From: Tomitella cavernea | GTDB taxonomy: Bacteria > Actinomycetota > Actinomycetes > Mycobacteriales > Mycobacteriaceae | Direction: 5' to 3' | Length of the DNA stretch: 64,000 bases | Assembly (NCBI RefSeq): GCF_016599145.1 | Contig: NZ_JAENKO010000011.1 | Location: 26,439-90,438, forward strand | Part shown: in pieces, positions 1 to 9,267 of the stretch | Layout: each line of letters starts with the position of its first letter | Position numbering within the stretch: the stretch's first letter is position 1 | Position numbers and translations under genes: made by a program | The notes under the pieces: model-generated | What the model was told of the DNA's origin: nothing | Databases searched by the model: none | The model's input: the letters and a program-made list of their open reading frames with translations, nothing else

Positions 1-1550
1 ACGATCGCGCACAACACCGCCAGGCCCACGGTGGCGTAGGAGGCGATCTGGAATCCGTCCAGTGCGGCCGCCTTCATGGTGAGGATCAGCTGGTCTTTGG
101 TGTCGGAGAATAGCGAGGGCACGTCGTGCTGCCGGATCTCCAGGACGGTGAGCACAGACTGCCGGGCGTACTCCTTCTGCTGCGGGTCCATCATGGTGTC
201 CGGGATCCGGTCCACCAGCGGTGTCACCGTGGCGGTGTAGGTGGACGCGACGATGGACCCGAGCACGGCGACGCCCAGCGCGCCGCCGATCTCGCGGGTG
301 GTGTCGTTGACGGCGGATCCGGCGCCGGCTTCCTCGGCGGTCACCGACCCCATCACTGACTCGGTGGCCGGGCCCTGGACGACGGCCAGCCCCAGTCCCA
401 TGAGGATCATCGAGATGAGCACGATGCCGGCGTAGGGCGAGTCGACGGTGACCTGCCCGGCGAGGCCCATGCCCGTGGCGAGGAGCACGAACCCGCCGAT
501 GAGCACGGCGGTGGTGCCGATGCGCAGGGCCAGCATGGTCGCGGCGGGTGCGGCGATGAGCACGGCCGCCGCGAACGGCAGCGAGCGGATGCCGAACTCC
601 AGCGGCGAGTACTCCTGGATGCCCTGGAAGTACTGGGTGATCAGGAACAGGAACCCGAACATGGAGAAGTAGGCGACGGTGATCGACAGCGCGGGAAGGG
701 AGAAGCGCCGGTTCCGGAACAGCGTGACGTCGAAGACCGGGTTCTCGGCCCGGATCTCGCGCCACACGAACGCCGCGAGCAGCGCCACCGCGCCGGCGAA
801 GGCGCACAGGGTGACCGGGGACAACCACCCGTTGCGGGGGCCCTCGATGATCGACCACACCAGGGTGACGATGCCCGCGAGCGACAGGACGAGTCCGAGC
901 ACGTCGAGCCGCCCGTGCGCCGTGGTCCGCGACTCGGGGAGCACCAGTGCTGCTGCGATGAGGACGGCCAGGGCGATGGGCACGTTCATCCAGAACACCG
1001 AGTGCCACGAGAAATGCTCGAGCAGCCAGCCTCCCGCGGTGGGGCCGATGGCCACTGCGAACCCGGCCATCGCCGTCCATACGGCGATGGCCGCGCCGCG
1101 GGCCTTCGGCGTGGTGAAGGTGTTGGTGAGCAAAGCCAGAGTTGCTGGGAACACGGCCGCTGCGAACACGCCCATCGCGGCGCGCGCGGCGATGACCATG
1201 CCGACGTCGGTGGCCAGCGCGCCGCCGATCGACATCACCGCCACGCCGGCCAGGCCGATCATCATCAGCCGCCGGCGCCCGTAGCGGTCTCCGAGGTGCC
1301 CGAAGGCGAGGAGGAATCCGGCGAAGGTCAGCGTGTAGGCGTCGACGATCCACTGGAGACCGGCGAAGTCGGCGCCGAGGCTCACTCCCATCGACGGCAG
1401 GGCGACATTGACGACGGTGTTGTCTAGCAGCACCAGCAACTCGGCGAGGCAGACGACGACGAGGATCGCGCCGCGGCGCAGGGCGGTCATCGTCTCGCGC
1501 GGTGCATCACCGGGCGGCGGCGCGGTCAAGGGCGCGGTGAGGATGCTCAT
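1..1550 (-). CDS. DHA2-family MFS drug exporter (3' end outside window)
   Basis: About 516 codons are visible and the C-terminus runs off the left edge. This is a 14-helix proton-driven major facilitator of the EmrB/QacA type. The N-terminal helix carries LLDNTVVNVALP, the DHA2 motif D1. A motif-A loop, GDRYGRRRLM, follows helix 2, and motif C (AIGPTAGGWL) lies in helix 5. The ATG at 1550 is chosen because it sits 10 bp after the stop of the lipoprotein gene upstream and is followed by a short polar leader and then helix 1. The two genes look co-transcribed. Substrate unknown; hydrophobic drugs or lipids are usual for the family. Confidence 0.9.
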   Translation of the reverse strand, partial: MSILTAPLTAPPPGDAPRETMTALRRGAILVVVCLAELLVLLDNTVVNVALPSMGVSLGADFAGLQWIVDAYTLTFAGFLLAFGHLGDRYGRRRLMMIGLAGVAVMSIGGALATDVGMVIAARAAMGVFAAAVFPATLALLTNTFTTPKARGAAIAVWTAMAGFAVAIGPTAGGWLLEHFSWHSVFWMNVPIALAVLIAAALVLPESRTTAHGRLDVLGLVLSLAGIVTLVWSIIEGPRNGWLSPVTLCAFAGAVALLAAFVWREIRAENPVFDVTLFRNRRFSLPALSITVAYFSMFGFLFLITQYFQGIQEYSPLEFGIRSLPFAAAVLIAAPAATMLALRIGTTAVLIGGFVLLATGMGLAGQVTVDSPYAGIVLISMILMGLGLAVVQGPATESVMGSVTAEEAGAGSAVNDTTREIGGALGVAVLGSIVASTYTATVTPLVDRIPDTMMDPQQKEYARQSVLTVLEIRQHDVPSLFSDTKDQLILTMKAAALDGFQIASYATVGLAVLCAI

Positions 1551-1560
1551 ATCTGTCTCC

Positions 1561-2067
1561 TCACGCTTCCGGGCAGGCGGCGCTTGTGATCGCCATCAGG
1601 CGCAGCACTGCGCAGGCGTTCTCATGAGAGAGCTTCCAGATGCCGTCCTCGGCGACGAAAGTGGCGTCGCCCTGGCTCTGCTGCCCGTCGAAGGTGGCGG
1701 TGAACGGCACGCTCACCGTCGCGTCGCCGGTGGCGGTGACGGGTTCGGACAGCGTCATCGTCGCGTTTGGGGAAGCTGCGAGCTTCTGTGCCAGCACGTC
1801 GAATGCCGCGGGGTCATCCTCGCCGCCCTCGACGAGTACCGCCTTCTGCTCGGCGGGCACTGCCGGATCGATGATGGTTGCGAACTGCGCCTGCAGCTCG
1901 GCCGCCGTCGGAGCCGGAAGAGCATTCCCTGCATCGTCGATCGTCGTGCCCCCGGCGGTCGTCGTCGGCGTCGCGGCCGGTTCGCTCGCGCCGCAGGCGC
2001 TCAGCGTGAAGGCGCATGCCGCGGAAACGGCGATGACTGCGATGGGTCGGCGGGGCTTTGTGAGCAT
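1561..2067 (-). CDS. MTB12-like low-molecular-weight lipoprotein
   Basis: 168 aa. It has a basic N-terminus, a hydrophobic core and a lipobox (LSAC, Cys about residue 25), so it should be a diacylated, membrane-anchored exported protein. The mature part has a Pro/Thr-rich linker and then a compact domain (about residues 50-168) resembling the C-terminal domain of mycobacterial MTB12/CFP-2 antigens. That resemblance is recalled family knowledge, not a search. It is the first gene of a two-gene unit with the DHA2 exporter. Function unknown; it might be a periplasmic partner of the exporter, which is inference from position only. Confidence 0.75.
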   Translation of the reverse strand: MLTKPRRPIAVIAVSAACAFTLSACGASEPAATPTTTAGGTTIDDAGNALPAPTAAELQAQFATIIDPAVPAEQKAVLVEGGEDDPAAFDVLAQKLAASPNATMTLSEPVTATGDATVSVPFTATFDGQQSQGDATFVAEDGIWKLSHENACAVLRLMAITSAACPEA

Positions 2068-2128
2068 GACCGGTCTCCTCGGGGTTCGGCGTCGGCGCGC
2101 CGGCTGGAAGCGACGCGGTAGAACGGAC

Positions 2129-2156
2129 GGTATACGTAACCAGTAGTATCAGTCAA
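2129..2156 (-). promoter_or_regulatory. Candidate sigma-A promoter for the lipoprotein-exporter operon
   Basis: On the minus strand, TTGACT (2156-2151) and TATACC (2134-2129) are separated by 16 bp, about 60 bp before the lipoprotein start. The near-palindrome GGTTACGTATACC overlaps the -10 and could be an operator. Confidence 0.55.
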
Positions 2157-2215
2157 CAGTGCGTGCGGAGATGCGGACGCGATGCGTGATCCATCCACTG
2201 GTGGCGCGCCCGGAG

Positions 2216-3331
2216 TCAGCCGCTACGTCGTTTCAACCACCGCACGATCTCCCCGGCGGGATCGGCCCGGAACAGCGCGGTGCCTCGCTCGATCTGCGCG
2301 GAGCGCCGCGGCCCGGGCGGGCGCAGCGCATCGACCGCCCGGACCAGTGACGCCGCGTCGTCGGCGGCCGTGACCAGACCGTGTTCGACGAGTGCGCGCG
2401 CCACCGGCACGCCGTGGCCGGCGATGGGGCGGTACTCGACGACGGGGACGCCCGCGGCGAGCGCCTCCATGCACATCGACCCGCCCGCGTTGTCGACGAG
2501 GACGGCCGCGCCGGCGAGCAGCGCGGGCATGTCGTCGCGCCAGCCCAGCGCCGTCGCGCCCGGGACGGCGGCGACCCGCCGGTGCAGCCGCGCGTTGCGC
2601 CCGCACAGTGCGACCGGCCGGACCCCGGGGGCGGCGGCCAGTGCGGTGACGGTGTCGAAGACGTCGCCGATCCCCCACGACCCGGTGGAGACGAGCACGG
2701 TGTCGTCATCCCCGGCCGCGAGGGCGGTCCGGCGCGCGTCCGGGTCGCGAAGGAACCGCGGGTCGACGAGGGGACCGGGGCCGATCGCGTCCGCCCCCGT
2801 CGCCGTGCGCACGCGCCGGGCGATGGATTCCGAGATGCAGCAGTACAAGTCCGCGCCCCCGCCGAGCCACATCGCGTGCGCCACCATCTCGGTGACCACG
2901 ACGATCGATGGCGCACCTGTGACGCCGCGGCGGCGGAGCTCGCCCACCGACTGGCCGGCCAGGTGGAAGGTCGAGACGACGGCGGTGGGCGCGAAGCCGC
3001 GCACGACGGGTGCCAGCGCGCGGGCCCCCAGCCGCGCGAGGGGGCGCGAACGGGCCGGGCGCTGCGGCCCCGTCGACTCCGATCCCGTCCGCAGCGAGTC
3101 GCTCGCCATGAACACCCGGTAGATCGCCGAGTACAGCCACGGCGCGTGCGCGAGCATGCCGCCGTAGAACCCGCGGAGCGCGGAACCCAGGCGCAGCGGA
3201 AGCAGGGCGAGCAGATCGACGACGCGGACCTCGGCGCCGCGCTCGGCGAATCGGCGGGCCAACTCGCGGGCGCACTGGTCGTGCCCGGCGCCCATGCCCG
3301 CCGAGACCAGCAGAATCCGCTGCCCCTGCAT
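2216..3331 (-). CDS. MGDG-synthase-type glycosyltransferase (GT28-like)
   Basis: 371 aa. The N-terminus ILLVSAGMGAGHDQCARELARRF matches the nucleotide-sugar transferase start of processive diacylglycerol glycosyltransferases (MGDG-synthase N domain). The C-terminal half has the donor-binding GT-B features of the GT28/MurG group: a glycine-rich stretch LVDNAGGSMCMEAL followed by GVPVVEYRPIAGHG. Expected role: transfer of a sugar to a lipid acceptor at the inner face of the membrane. It starts 23 bp from the divergently oriented NodB deacetylase, so the two genes share a promoter region and both point to envelope glycan or lipid work. The acceptor cannot be read from the sequence. Confidence 0.75.
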   Translation of the reverse strand: MQGQRILLVSAGMGAGHDQCARELARRFAERGAEVRVVDLLALLPLRLGSALRGFYGGMLAHAPWLYSAIYRVFMASDSLRTGSESTGPQRPARSRPLARLGARALAPVVRGFAPTAVVSTFHLAGQSVGELRRRGVTGAPSIVVVTEMVAHAMWLGGGADLYCCISESIARRVRTATGADAIGPGPLVDPRFLRDPDARRTALAAGDDDTVLVSTGSWGIGDVFDTVTALAAAPGVRPVALCGRNARLHRRVAAVPGATALGWRDDMPALLAGAAVLVDNAGGSMCMEALAAGVPVVEYRPIAGHGVPVARALVEHGLVTAADDAASLVRAVDALRPPGPRRSAQIERGTALFRADPAGEIVRWLKRRSG

Positions 3332-3354
3332 GCCTTCGAGCCTAGGCTTCCGGC

Positions 3355-4080
3355 ATGGGGCGCATGGCCGGAGCGCGGGTCACCGGGCGGGTGATCGGTG
3401 CCGTGGCGGCCGCGCACATCCTGCCCGCGGGCACGTGGCTGCCCCCGGTACGAAGGTCGTTCGCGCCGTCGCTGTGCGGGCCCGGCGCCGCCGACCACGT
3501 GGCGCTGACTTTCGACGACGGCCCCGATGCGGCGTCCACCCCGTACTTCCTCGACGCGCTCGAGAGCCTGGGCGTGCGCGCCACGTTCTTCTGCGTCGGC
3601 GAGCAGGTGCGCAGCCATCCGCGGGTGGCGCGCGAGGCGGCGGGGCGCGGGCACGAGATCGCCTGCCACGGGTGGCGCCACCGAAACCAGCTTTTGCGGC
3701 CCGGCCCCGTCGGCGCGGAACTACGGGCGGCCCGCGACCTCATCGCGGACGTGACGGGGCACCCGCCGCGCTGGTACCGGCCGCCCTACGGGGTGCTCAC
3801 CGGGCAGGGGGTGCTGGCCGCTCGGCGCGCCCGCCTGAACCCGGTGCTGTGGTCGGCGTGGGGGAAGGACTGGACGTTGGGGGTCACCGCCGGCGACGTG
3901 CTGCGCGTGGTGGGGCCCGGGCTGCGCGGCGGCGCCACGATCCTCCTGCACGACACCGACGCCTACGCGCAGCCAGGCTCGTGGCGGGCGACGCTGGCGG
4001 CGCTGCCCCGCATCGTCGGCGCCTGCCAGGAGAAGGGGCTGCGCGTCGGGGCGCTCGGTGAACACGCGCCCAGGGCCTGA
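3355..4080 (+). CDS. NodB-type polysaccharide deacetylase
   Basis: 241 aa, about the length of a single NodB domain plus a short N-terminal hydrophobic leader. The catalytic landmarks are in order: TFDDGP (metal-binding Asp pair), HGWRH (HxxxH zinc site), RPPYG (groove) and LLHD near the end (catalytic His). It should be a metal-dependent de-N-acetylase of the carbohydrate esterase 4 family, acting on peptidoglycan or another envelope glycan. The N-terminal segment (residues 1-30) could be a membrane anchor. It is divergent from the lipid glycosyltransferase and uses the 23-bp spacer as promoter region. Confidence 0.85.
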   Translation: MGRMAGARVTGRVIGAVAAAHILPAGTWLPPVRRSFAPSLCGPGAADHVALTFDDGPDAASTPYFLDALESLGVRATFFCVGEQVRSHPRVAREAAGRGHEIACHGWRHRNQLLRPGPVGAELRAARDLIADVTGHPPRWYRPPYGVLTGQGVLAARRARLNPVLWSAWGKDWTLGVTAGDVLRVVGPGLRGGATILLHDTDAYAQPGSWRATLAALPRIVGACQEKGLRVGALGEHAPRA

Positions 4081-4113
4081 TGCTCGGGCGCCCTGCTATC
4101 CGATGCCCGGTGG

Positions 4114-4980
4114 TCAACCGCGCCCGCCCGCCGCCGCGGTGGCGAACGACCGGCCCAGCACCGCGACCCCGGCCGCAATGAGCGCCACCGCCGGCACGGC
4201 GAGCGCAGGGTACCAGCCGCCGCGCACCTGCTCGCCGAACACGACCACGCCCCAGATCATCGACACCACCGGTTCGGTGCCCGTCAGGCCCGGCTGGGCG
4301 GCGATGAGCGGGCCGGAGCCGAAGGTGACCTGCAGCAGGAAGAACGCGAGCGCGCCCGCCGCCAGCAGCCCGTAGACGTGCCACGTAGTGAACGCCCCGG
4401 CCATGCCCCCGTCGACCAGGTCGGTGGTGAACGCCTTGGTGAGCACGGTCGTCACGCCGAAGCCGGTGCCGGCGGCCAGGCTCAGCAGTGCGGGCCGGGC
4501 CAGGGAACCGACGGGGGCGCGGGCGCCGAGCACCGTGAACGCGGCGATGAATCCCGTGGACGCGCCGAGCCCGATCAGCCACGTGCGCCCCGGCACGTCT
4601 GCCGCGTCGCCGCCGGCCGGGGCCAGGAGGAACAGCAGTGCGGCCAGACCGACGGTGATCGCGGCGACGGCCCGCCACTCGCCGGCGCGGGTGCGGCGGC
4701 CGAAGAACACCCGCGCGATGACCAGGGTGAAGGGCAGGTCCAGCATCAGCAGGGGTTCGACGACGACGATCGGCCCGCTGGCCAGGGCCGCCGCCATGAG
4801 TACGAAGCTGCCGATCATCGCCGCGAGCCCCGCGAACCACATCGGCTCGCGCAGGATGCGGGCGATGAGCCGCGGATGGAACAGCTCGTCGGCCGGGCGC
4901 TTGCGGTTGGCGGCGCGCTGCAGCACCGATGCGGCGGCGTTGACCGCGGCGGTGAGTATCGCGAGCGCGTAGACGAGCAC
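4114..4980 (-). CDS. DMT-superfamily (EamA-like) transporter, paralogue 1
   Basis: 288 aa with about ten hydrophobic segments. It starts with GTG, followed by CTC GTC TAC exactly like its upstream paralogue, from whose stop it is separated by 18 bp. Shared signatures are LQRAANRKRPADELFHPRL after helix 1, ARAPVGS-ARPALL mid-protein, and GSGPLIAAQPGLTG-EP near the C-terminal repeat. The family exports or imports small metabolites. The substrate is unknown, and the loop after helix 1 is unusual for EamA proteins. Tandem duplication is directly visible. Confidence 0.8.
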   Translation of the reverse strand: MLVYALAILTAAVNAAASVLQRAANRKRPADELFHPRLIARILREPMWFAGLAAMIGSFVLMAAALASGPIVVVEPLLMLDLPFTLVIARVFFGRRTRAGEWRAVAAITVGLAALLFLLAPAGGDAADVPGRTWLIGLGASTGFIAAFTVLGARAPVGSLARPALLSLAAGTGFGVTTVLTKAFTTDLVDGGMAGAFTTWHVYGLLAAGALAFFLLQVTFGSGPLIAAQPGLTGTEPVVSMIWGVVVFGEQVRGGWYPALAVPAVALIAAGVAVLGRSFATAAAGGRG

Positions 4981-4998
4981 TGGGCGGGTCCCGCGCGG

Positions 4999-6156
4999 TC
5001 AGTCCCGCTCGAGTTCCGGCCGGCGTCGTCCGGCCGCGCCGCGCCGGTCGCCGGGCCGGTCGCCGGGCCGGTCTCCGGGCCGGTTCCCGTGCGGGTCCGC
5101 GGACGGGTGGACGGGCCGCACCACGGGCGAGTGCTCGTCGTCCGGCGCGAGTTCGTCGTCGGCGAACTGCTCGTGGTCCGGCAGAAGGTCGTCGTCCCGG
5201 AAGAGGTCGTCGCCGAGGCCGAAGGCGCCGTGCGGGTTGGGTGCGGAGTGCAGGCGACGCGTCGCGAAACGGTCGTCCGAGACCGCGGCGGCGATCCCCT
5301 CCGGCTCGACCGCCGCCGAGAACGCCATGGTGAGCGCGATGATTCCGGCGGCCATGATCGCCGCCGAGATTCCAGTGCCGATGTAGAACAGGCCGCCGCG
5401 TACCTGTTCCCCGAAAACGATCGTCCCCCACAGGATCGACACGATCGGCTCGGCGCCGGTGAGCCCGGGCTGCGCGGCGATCAGCGGGCCGGACCCCAGT
5501 GCCGCCTGCAGCAGGAAGAACGCCAGCGCGCCGCACACGATGACGCCGTAGGTCTGCCACGTGGTGACCAACCCCGACCAGCCGCCGAGGTCGAGTGCAG
5601 CCGTCATCGCCTTGATCAGGGCCGCGTTGGTGCCGAACCCGATCCCGGCGGCCACGCCCAGCAACGCCGGCCGGGCCATCGAACCGACGGGCGCGCGGGC
5701 GGCCAGCACCACGAGAACGGCGATGCACGCGGCCGCGGCGCCGAGGCCCCAAGCCCAGGTGGACAAGGTGATCGGCTCCCCGGGCCCGGCCTCGGGGGCG
5801 AGGAAGAACAACACCCCGACCAGCCCCACGGTGATGGCGGCCGCAGCACCCCACTCGGCGGGCCGGGTATGCCGCCCGAACGTGATATCCGCGATCACCA
5901 GGGTCAGCGGCAGGGTGAGCACCACCAACGGTTCGACGATGGAGATCGGGCCGCTGCCCAGGGCGCCGGCGAGCAGGAAGAAGCTGACGATCAGCGCGGC
6001 GATGCCGGCGAACCACAACGGCTCACGCAGCACCCGGATGATCAGGCGCGGATGGAACAGCTCGTCGGCGGGCCGCTTGCGGTTGGCCGCGCGTTGCAGA
6101 ACCGAGGCCGTCGCGTTGGCGACGGCCGTGAGCAGCGCGAGCACGTAGACGAGCAA
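4999..6156 (-). CDS. DMT-superfamily transporter, paralogue 2 with acidic C-terminal tail
   Basis: 385 aa from a TTG start at 6156. That start is preferred because GGGGAGGAGG lies 4 bases before it and because Leu-Leu-Val-Tyr then aligns with the paralogue's start. An in-frame ATG further upstream has no ribosome site. About ten membrane segments occupy residues 1-285 and share long blocks with the downstream copy. The last 100 residues are a hydrophilic, Asp/Glu-rich tail ending in a GDRP-type repeat (three near-perfect 12-bp units around 5045-5090). The tail is absent from paralogue 1, so it was gained or lost after duplication. Confidence 0.8.
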   Translation of the reverse strand: MLVYVLALLTAVANATASVLQRAANRKRPADELFHPRLIIRVLREPLWFAGIAALIVSFFLLAGALGSGPISIVEPLVVLTLPLTLVIADITFGRHTRPAEWGAAAAITVGLVGVLFFLAPEAGPGEPITLSTWAWGLGAAAACIAVLVVLAARAPVGSMARPALLGVAAGIGFGTNAALIKAMTAALDLGGWSGLVTTWQTYGVIVCGALAFFLLQAALGSGPLIAAQPGLTGAEPIVSILWGTIVFGEQVRGGLFYIGTGISAAIMAAGIIALTMAFSAAVEPEGIAAAVSDDRFATRRLHSAPNPHGAFGLGDDLFRDDDLLPDHEQFADDELAPDDEHSPVVRPVHPSADPHGNRPGDRPGDRPGDRRGAAGRRRPELERD

Positions 6157-6315
6157 CGTTCCTCCTCCCCGTGCTGGGCCGGGTCGACGCGTGGGTGCCG
6201 ACACGGTCGATTATTGCGCGCCGCGGGCGAGGGCGCCGGTTCGAGGCGGGGATCAGAGGTGGCCCATTCCGGCCGAACCGGTTCGGATCGTGCCCCGCCG
6301 CGATAGATTCAACCA

Positions 6316-7356
6316 ATGGGGAGCAGGGTGTGGGGAAGGAGTGCGCGACTCGCTGCGAGAGCACGGCGTGTCGGCTGGGCGTGGACCACCGGCGTTTGTG
6401 CTGGAGCACTCGGGGTGACGGCGTCGGCTTTCGGTGCTGGCGCGCCCGCCACGGCAGCGCCGTTGCCGGTGCCGGACGGCTTCTATGCGGGCGTCGCGGC
6501 GGAACTGGCGAATCCCGGCGGCTCGCTGCCCGGCTCCAACGACTACGCATGCGAGCCGACGCGCGACCACCCGCGGCCGGTGGTGCTGCTCCATGACCTC
6601 GGTGCGACGCGGCAGTCCAACTGGGCGACGCTCGTGCCGGCCCTCGCCAACGAGGGCCACTGCGTCTACGCGTTGACCTACGGCGTGGTCCCGGGCAAGG
6701 GGTTCGAATCCAACGGGCAGCCGCTGGGCGGCACTGCGCCGATCGAAGTGAGTGCCGGTGAGCTGGCGGACTTCGTCGACCGCGTGCTCGCTGCGCCCGG
6801 CACGCAGCGCGCGGCGGCGGCCGGCATCGGCGACGGCACGGTGGACCTGATCGGGCACGCCGAGGGTGCTCTCGTCGCCGGCTACTACGCGAAGGTCCTG
6901 GGCGGGGCGGACAACGTGCACGAGATCGTCTCCCTGGCGCCGACATGGAAGGGGGCGGGCGGCGACGTGGCGGCGCGGTACGTGGATCGGATGCCGGCGC
7001 AATGGCGCGCAGCCCTATACGACCAGATTCCGTATTTTCTGCAGGTCATGAGCGGCAGCGACGTCGTCGAGGCGTTGAACGCCGGCGGGGCCCCGTACGC
7101 GCCGGGGGTGGAATACACCAACATTGCGACCCGCTACAACTGGGGCATCGACTATACGAGCGGGCTGGTGCCGGGGCCGCAGGTCACGAACATCGTGGTG
7201 CAAGACGGTTGCCCGACGGACTACTCGGAGCACGACGGCATCGGCGCATCGCCGCGTACAGTGGCCATCGTGCTCAATGCGCTCGACCCGGCGCATCCGC
7301 GACCCGTCCCATGCGGCGTGATCTTGCCGTTCGTCGGCACGATGGTCGGCCCGTGA
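6316..7356 (+). CDS. Secreted lipase-fold protein with a dead nucleophile
   Basis: 346 aa with a signal peptide (basic start, hydrophobic core, cut near residue 50 after ATAAP). The fold markers of the actinobacterial class-2/triacylglycerol lipase family are present: LLHDLGATRQSNW at the oxyanion strand, LIGHAEGA at the nucleophile elbow, IATRYN and SEHDGIG near the C-terminus. The elbow should read GHSxG, but residue 182 is Ala (codon GCC at 6859-6861). The usual HG of the oxyanion hole is HD (93-94), and the Asp position reads Asn275; His306 remains. It is probably catalytically inactive by the usual mechanism yet has an intact frame, so a binding role is possible. Confidence 0.7.
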   Translation: MGSRVWGRSARLAARARRVGWAWTTGVCAGALGVTASAFGAGAPATAAPLPVPDGFYAGVAAELANPGGSLPGSNDYACEPTRDHPRPVVLLHDLGATRQSNWATLVPALANEGHCVYALTYGVVPGKGFESNGQPLGGTAPIEVSAGELADFVDRVLAAPGTQRAAAAGIGDGTVDLIGHAEGALVAGYYAKVLGGADNVHEIVSLAPTWKGAGGDVAARYVDRMPAQWRAALYDQIPYFLQVMSGSDVVEALNAGGAPYAPGVEYTNIATRYNWGIDYTSGLVPGPQVTNIVVQDGCPTDYSEHDGIGASPRTVAIVLNALDPAHPRPVPCGVILPFVGTMVGP

Positions 7357-7483
7357 CTTTCAGGCAGCGATACCCCCGGGTGACGACCCCTACTTCCCCC
7401 TGAGCGATCTCATACTTTCGGCCGAGCAGAATCAGGCTGTAGACCGATGTGCGCGGGCGTCTGCGCGCGGCAGAGTGGTCACC

Positions 7484-8419
7484 ATGATCACCGTTGAGAA
7501 CCTCACGAAGACGTACGGGGCATTCACCGCCGTCGACGACGTCTCGTTCACCTGCAAGCCGGGCATGGTCACCGGCTTCCTGGGGCCGAACGGCGCCGGA
7601 AAATCCACTACGATGCGCATCATCGCCGGGCTCACACCGGCCGGCAGCGGTTCGGCCACGGTGTCGGGCGTCGAGTTCGGGCGTGTGCCCAACCCGGGGA
7701 CGCAGGTGGGCGTGCTGCTGGACGCCTCGGCACAGCATGCCGGGCGCACCGGGCGCGAGATCCTCACCCTCAGCGCCATGACGATGGGGCTGCCCATGTC
7801 GCGGGTCGACGAGATGCTGCACCTGGTGAGCCTCACTCCTGAGGAGTCCAAGCGCCGCGTGCGCAACTACTCGCTGGGCATGCGCCAGCGCCTCGGCATC
7901 GCCAACGCGCTGCTGGGCGACCCGCAGATCCTCATCCTCGACGAGCCGGCCAACGGCCTCGACCCGGCAGGCATCCACTGGATGCGCACCCTGTTGCGCG
8001 GCTACGCGGACCGGGGCGGCACGGTGCTGCTCTCGTCGCACCTGCTGCACGAGATCGAGGTCATCGCCGACGAGATCATCGTCATCGGCCAGGGGAAGAT
8101 CATCGCGCAGGGCACCAAGGAGCAGTTGCTGCAGGCGTCGGGCGCGCTGGTCAAGGCCGGCGACGACACCGCTTTGTCGGTGGCGCTCAGCGCCGCGGGC
8201 ATCACGTCCGCGCCGCGCTCCGGCGGAGGCCTCACCACCGAGGCGGCGCCCGAGCAGGTGGGCAAGGTGGCCGCCGCGGCGGGCATCCCGCTGATCGAGC
8301 TGCGCCCCGCAGAGTCCGCCGGGCTGGAGGAGATGTTCCTGCAGCTCACCACCGAATCGCAGCGTGAGGGCAGCGCGTCCGCCGCGGCGTCCGCGCAGAA
8401 AGTAGGAGCACAGGCATGA
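7484..8419 (+). CDS. ABC transporter ATPase (BcrA/CcmA type)
   Basis: 311 aa. One nucleotide-binding domain has Walker A GPNGAGKST, an ABC signature in the form YSLGMRQRLG, Walker B ILILDEPANGLD and the switch His in LLSSHLLHE. A C-terminal extension of about 90 aa is typical of exporters paired with ABC-2 permeases. ATG 7484 is preferred; an in-frame GTG lies at 7475. The stop overlaps the next ATG as ATGA, so ATPase and permease are translationally coupled. Likely drug, lipid or peptide export; substrate unknown. Confidence 0.9.
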   Translation: MITVENLTKTYGAFTAVDDVSFTCKPGMVTGFLGPNGAGKSTTMRIIAGLTPAGSGSATVSGVEFGRVPNPGTQVGVLLDASAQHAGRTGREILTLSAMTMGLPMSRVDEMLHLVSLTPEESKRRVRNYSLGMRQRLGIANALLGDPQILILDEPANGLDPAGIHWMRTLLRGYADRGGTVLLSSHLLHEIEVIADEIIVIGQGKIIAQGTKEQLLQASGALVKAGDDTALSVALSAAGITSAPRSGGGLTTEAAPEQVGKVAAAAGIPLIELRPAESAGLEEMFLQLTTESQREGSASAAASAQKVGAQA

Positions 8420-9228
8420 GCACCACCGCAGACACCGTGGGCGCCGCCGCCGCGCCCGCCATCACCATCGACCGCAGCGCGCCGGCCGTCCCGATGAGCC
8501 GCCTGATCAAGGTCGAGACGCGCAAGATGTTCGACACCCGCTCGGGCTTCTGGCTGATGATCAGCATCGGGGTGCTCGCGCTGGTGGCGACCATCGCGGT
8601 GATCGCCTTCATCGACGGCGGCGACCTCAACTACGGCGCGTTCGCCACCGCGATCGGCGTGCCCATGGCCGTCCTGCTGCCGGTCATGGCCATCCTCTCG
8701 GTCACCAGCGAGTGGAGCCAGCGCACGGGGCTGACCACCTTCACGCTGGTTCCGCATCGCGGCCGCATCATCGGCGCGAAGGCCATCACCTCGGTGATCG
8801 TCGGCGCGGCGTCGATGCTGGTGGCGCTCGCCATCGGTGCGCTCGGCAACGTGATCGGGTCGCTGATCCGGGGCGCGGACATGACCTGGAACGTCACCGT
8901 CGCCGACGTGGCGCGCATCGTGTTCATCAACGTGCTGGGGCTGATGATCGGCTTCATGCTGGGTGTGCTCATCCGTAACTCGCCGGCCGCCATCGTCGGG
9001 TACTTCGTGTACTCGTTCGTGGTGCCGACGGTCTTCGGCGCGCTCGCCGGCGCGCAGGACTGGTTCGCGGACCTGCAGCCGTGGGTGGACTTCAACTACT
9101 CGCTCAACCGGATGTACGAGAATGCGCCCGCCGAGTCCTGGGCCACCCTGGCGGTCTCCGGGGTGATCTGGCTGGTGATCCCGCTGGCCATCGGGGTGCG
9201 CGCCATCATGCGCTCCGAGGTGAAGTAG
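8416..9228 (+). CDS. ABC-2 type permease
   Basis: 270 aa with six predicted membrane segments and a short cytoplasmic N-terminus containing the pre-helix signature LIKVETRKMFDTRSGFW. It partners the ATPase upstream (4-bp ATGA overlap). The gene is followed by a strong hairpin terminator at 9268-9312, so this two-gene exporter is a separate transcription unit from the GntR-regulated module downstream. Confidence 0.88.
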   Translation: MSTTADTVGAAAAPAITIDRSAPAVPMSRLIKVETRKMFDTRSGFWLMISIGVLALVATIAVIAFIDGGDLNYGAFATAIGVPMAVLLPVMAILSVTSEWSQRTGLTTFTLVPHRGRIIGAKAITSVIVGAASMLVALAIGALGNVIGSLIRGADMTWNVTVADVARIVFINVLGLMIGFMLGVLIRNSPAAIVGYFVYSFVVPTVFGALAGAQDWFADLQPWVDFNYSLNRMYENAPAESWATLAVSGVIWLVIPLAIGVRAIMRSEVK

Positions 9229-9267
9229 CAGCGACGCAGTAGGCGCGCGGCCCGAGCCGCCCCTTCG

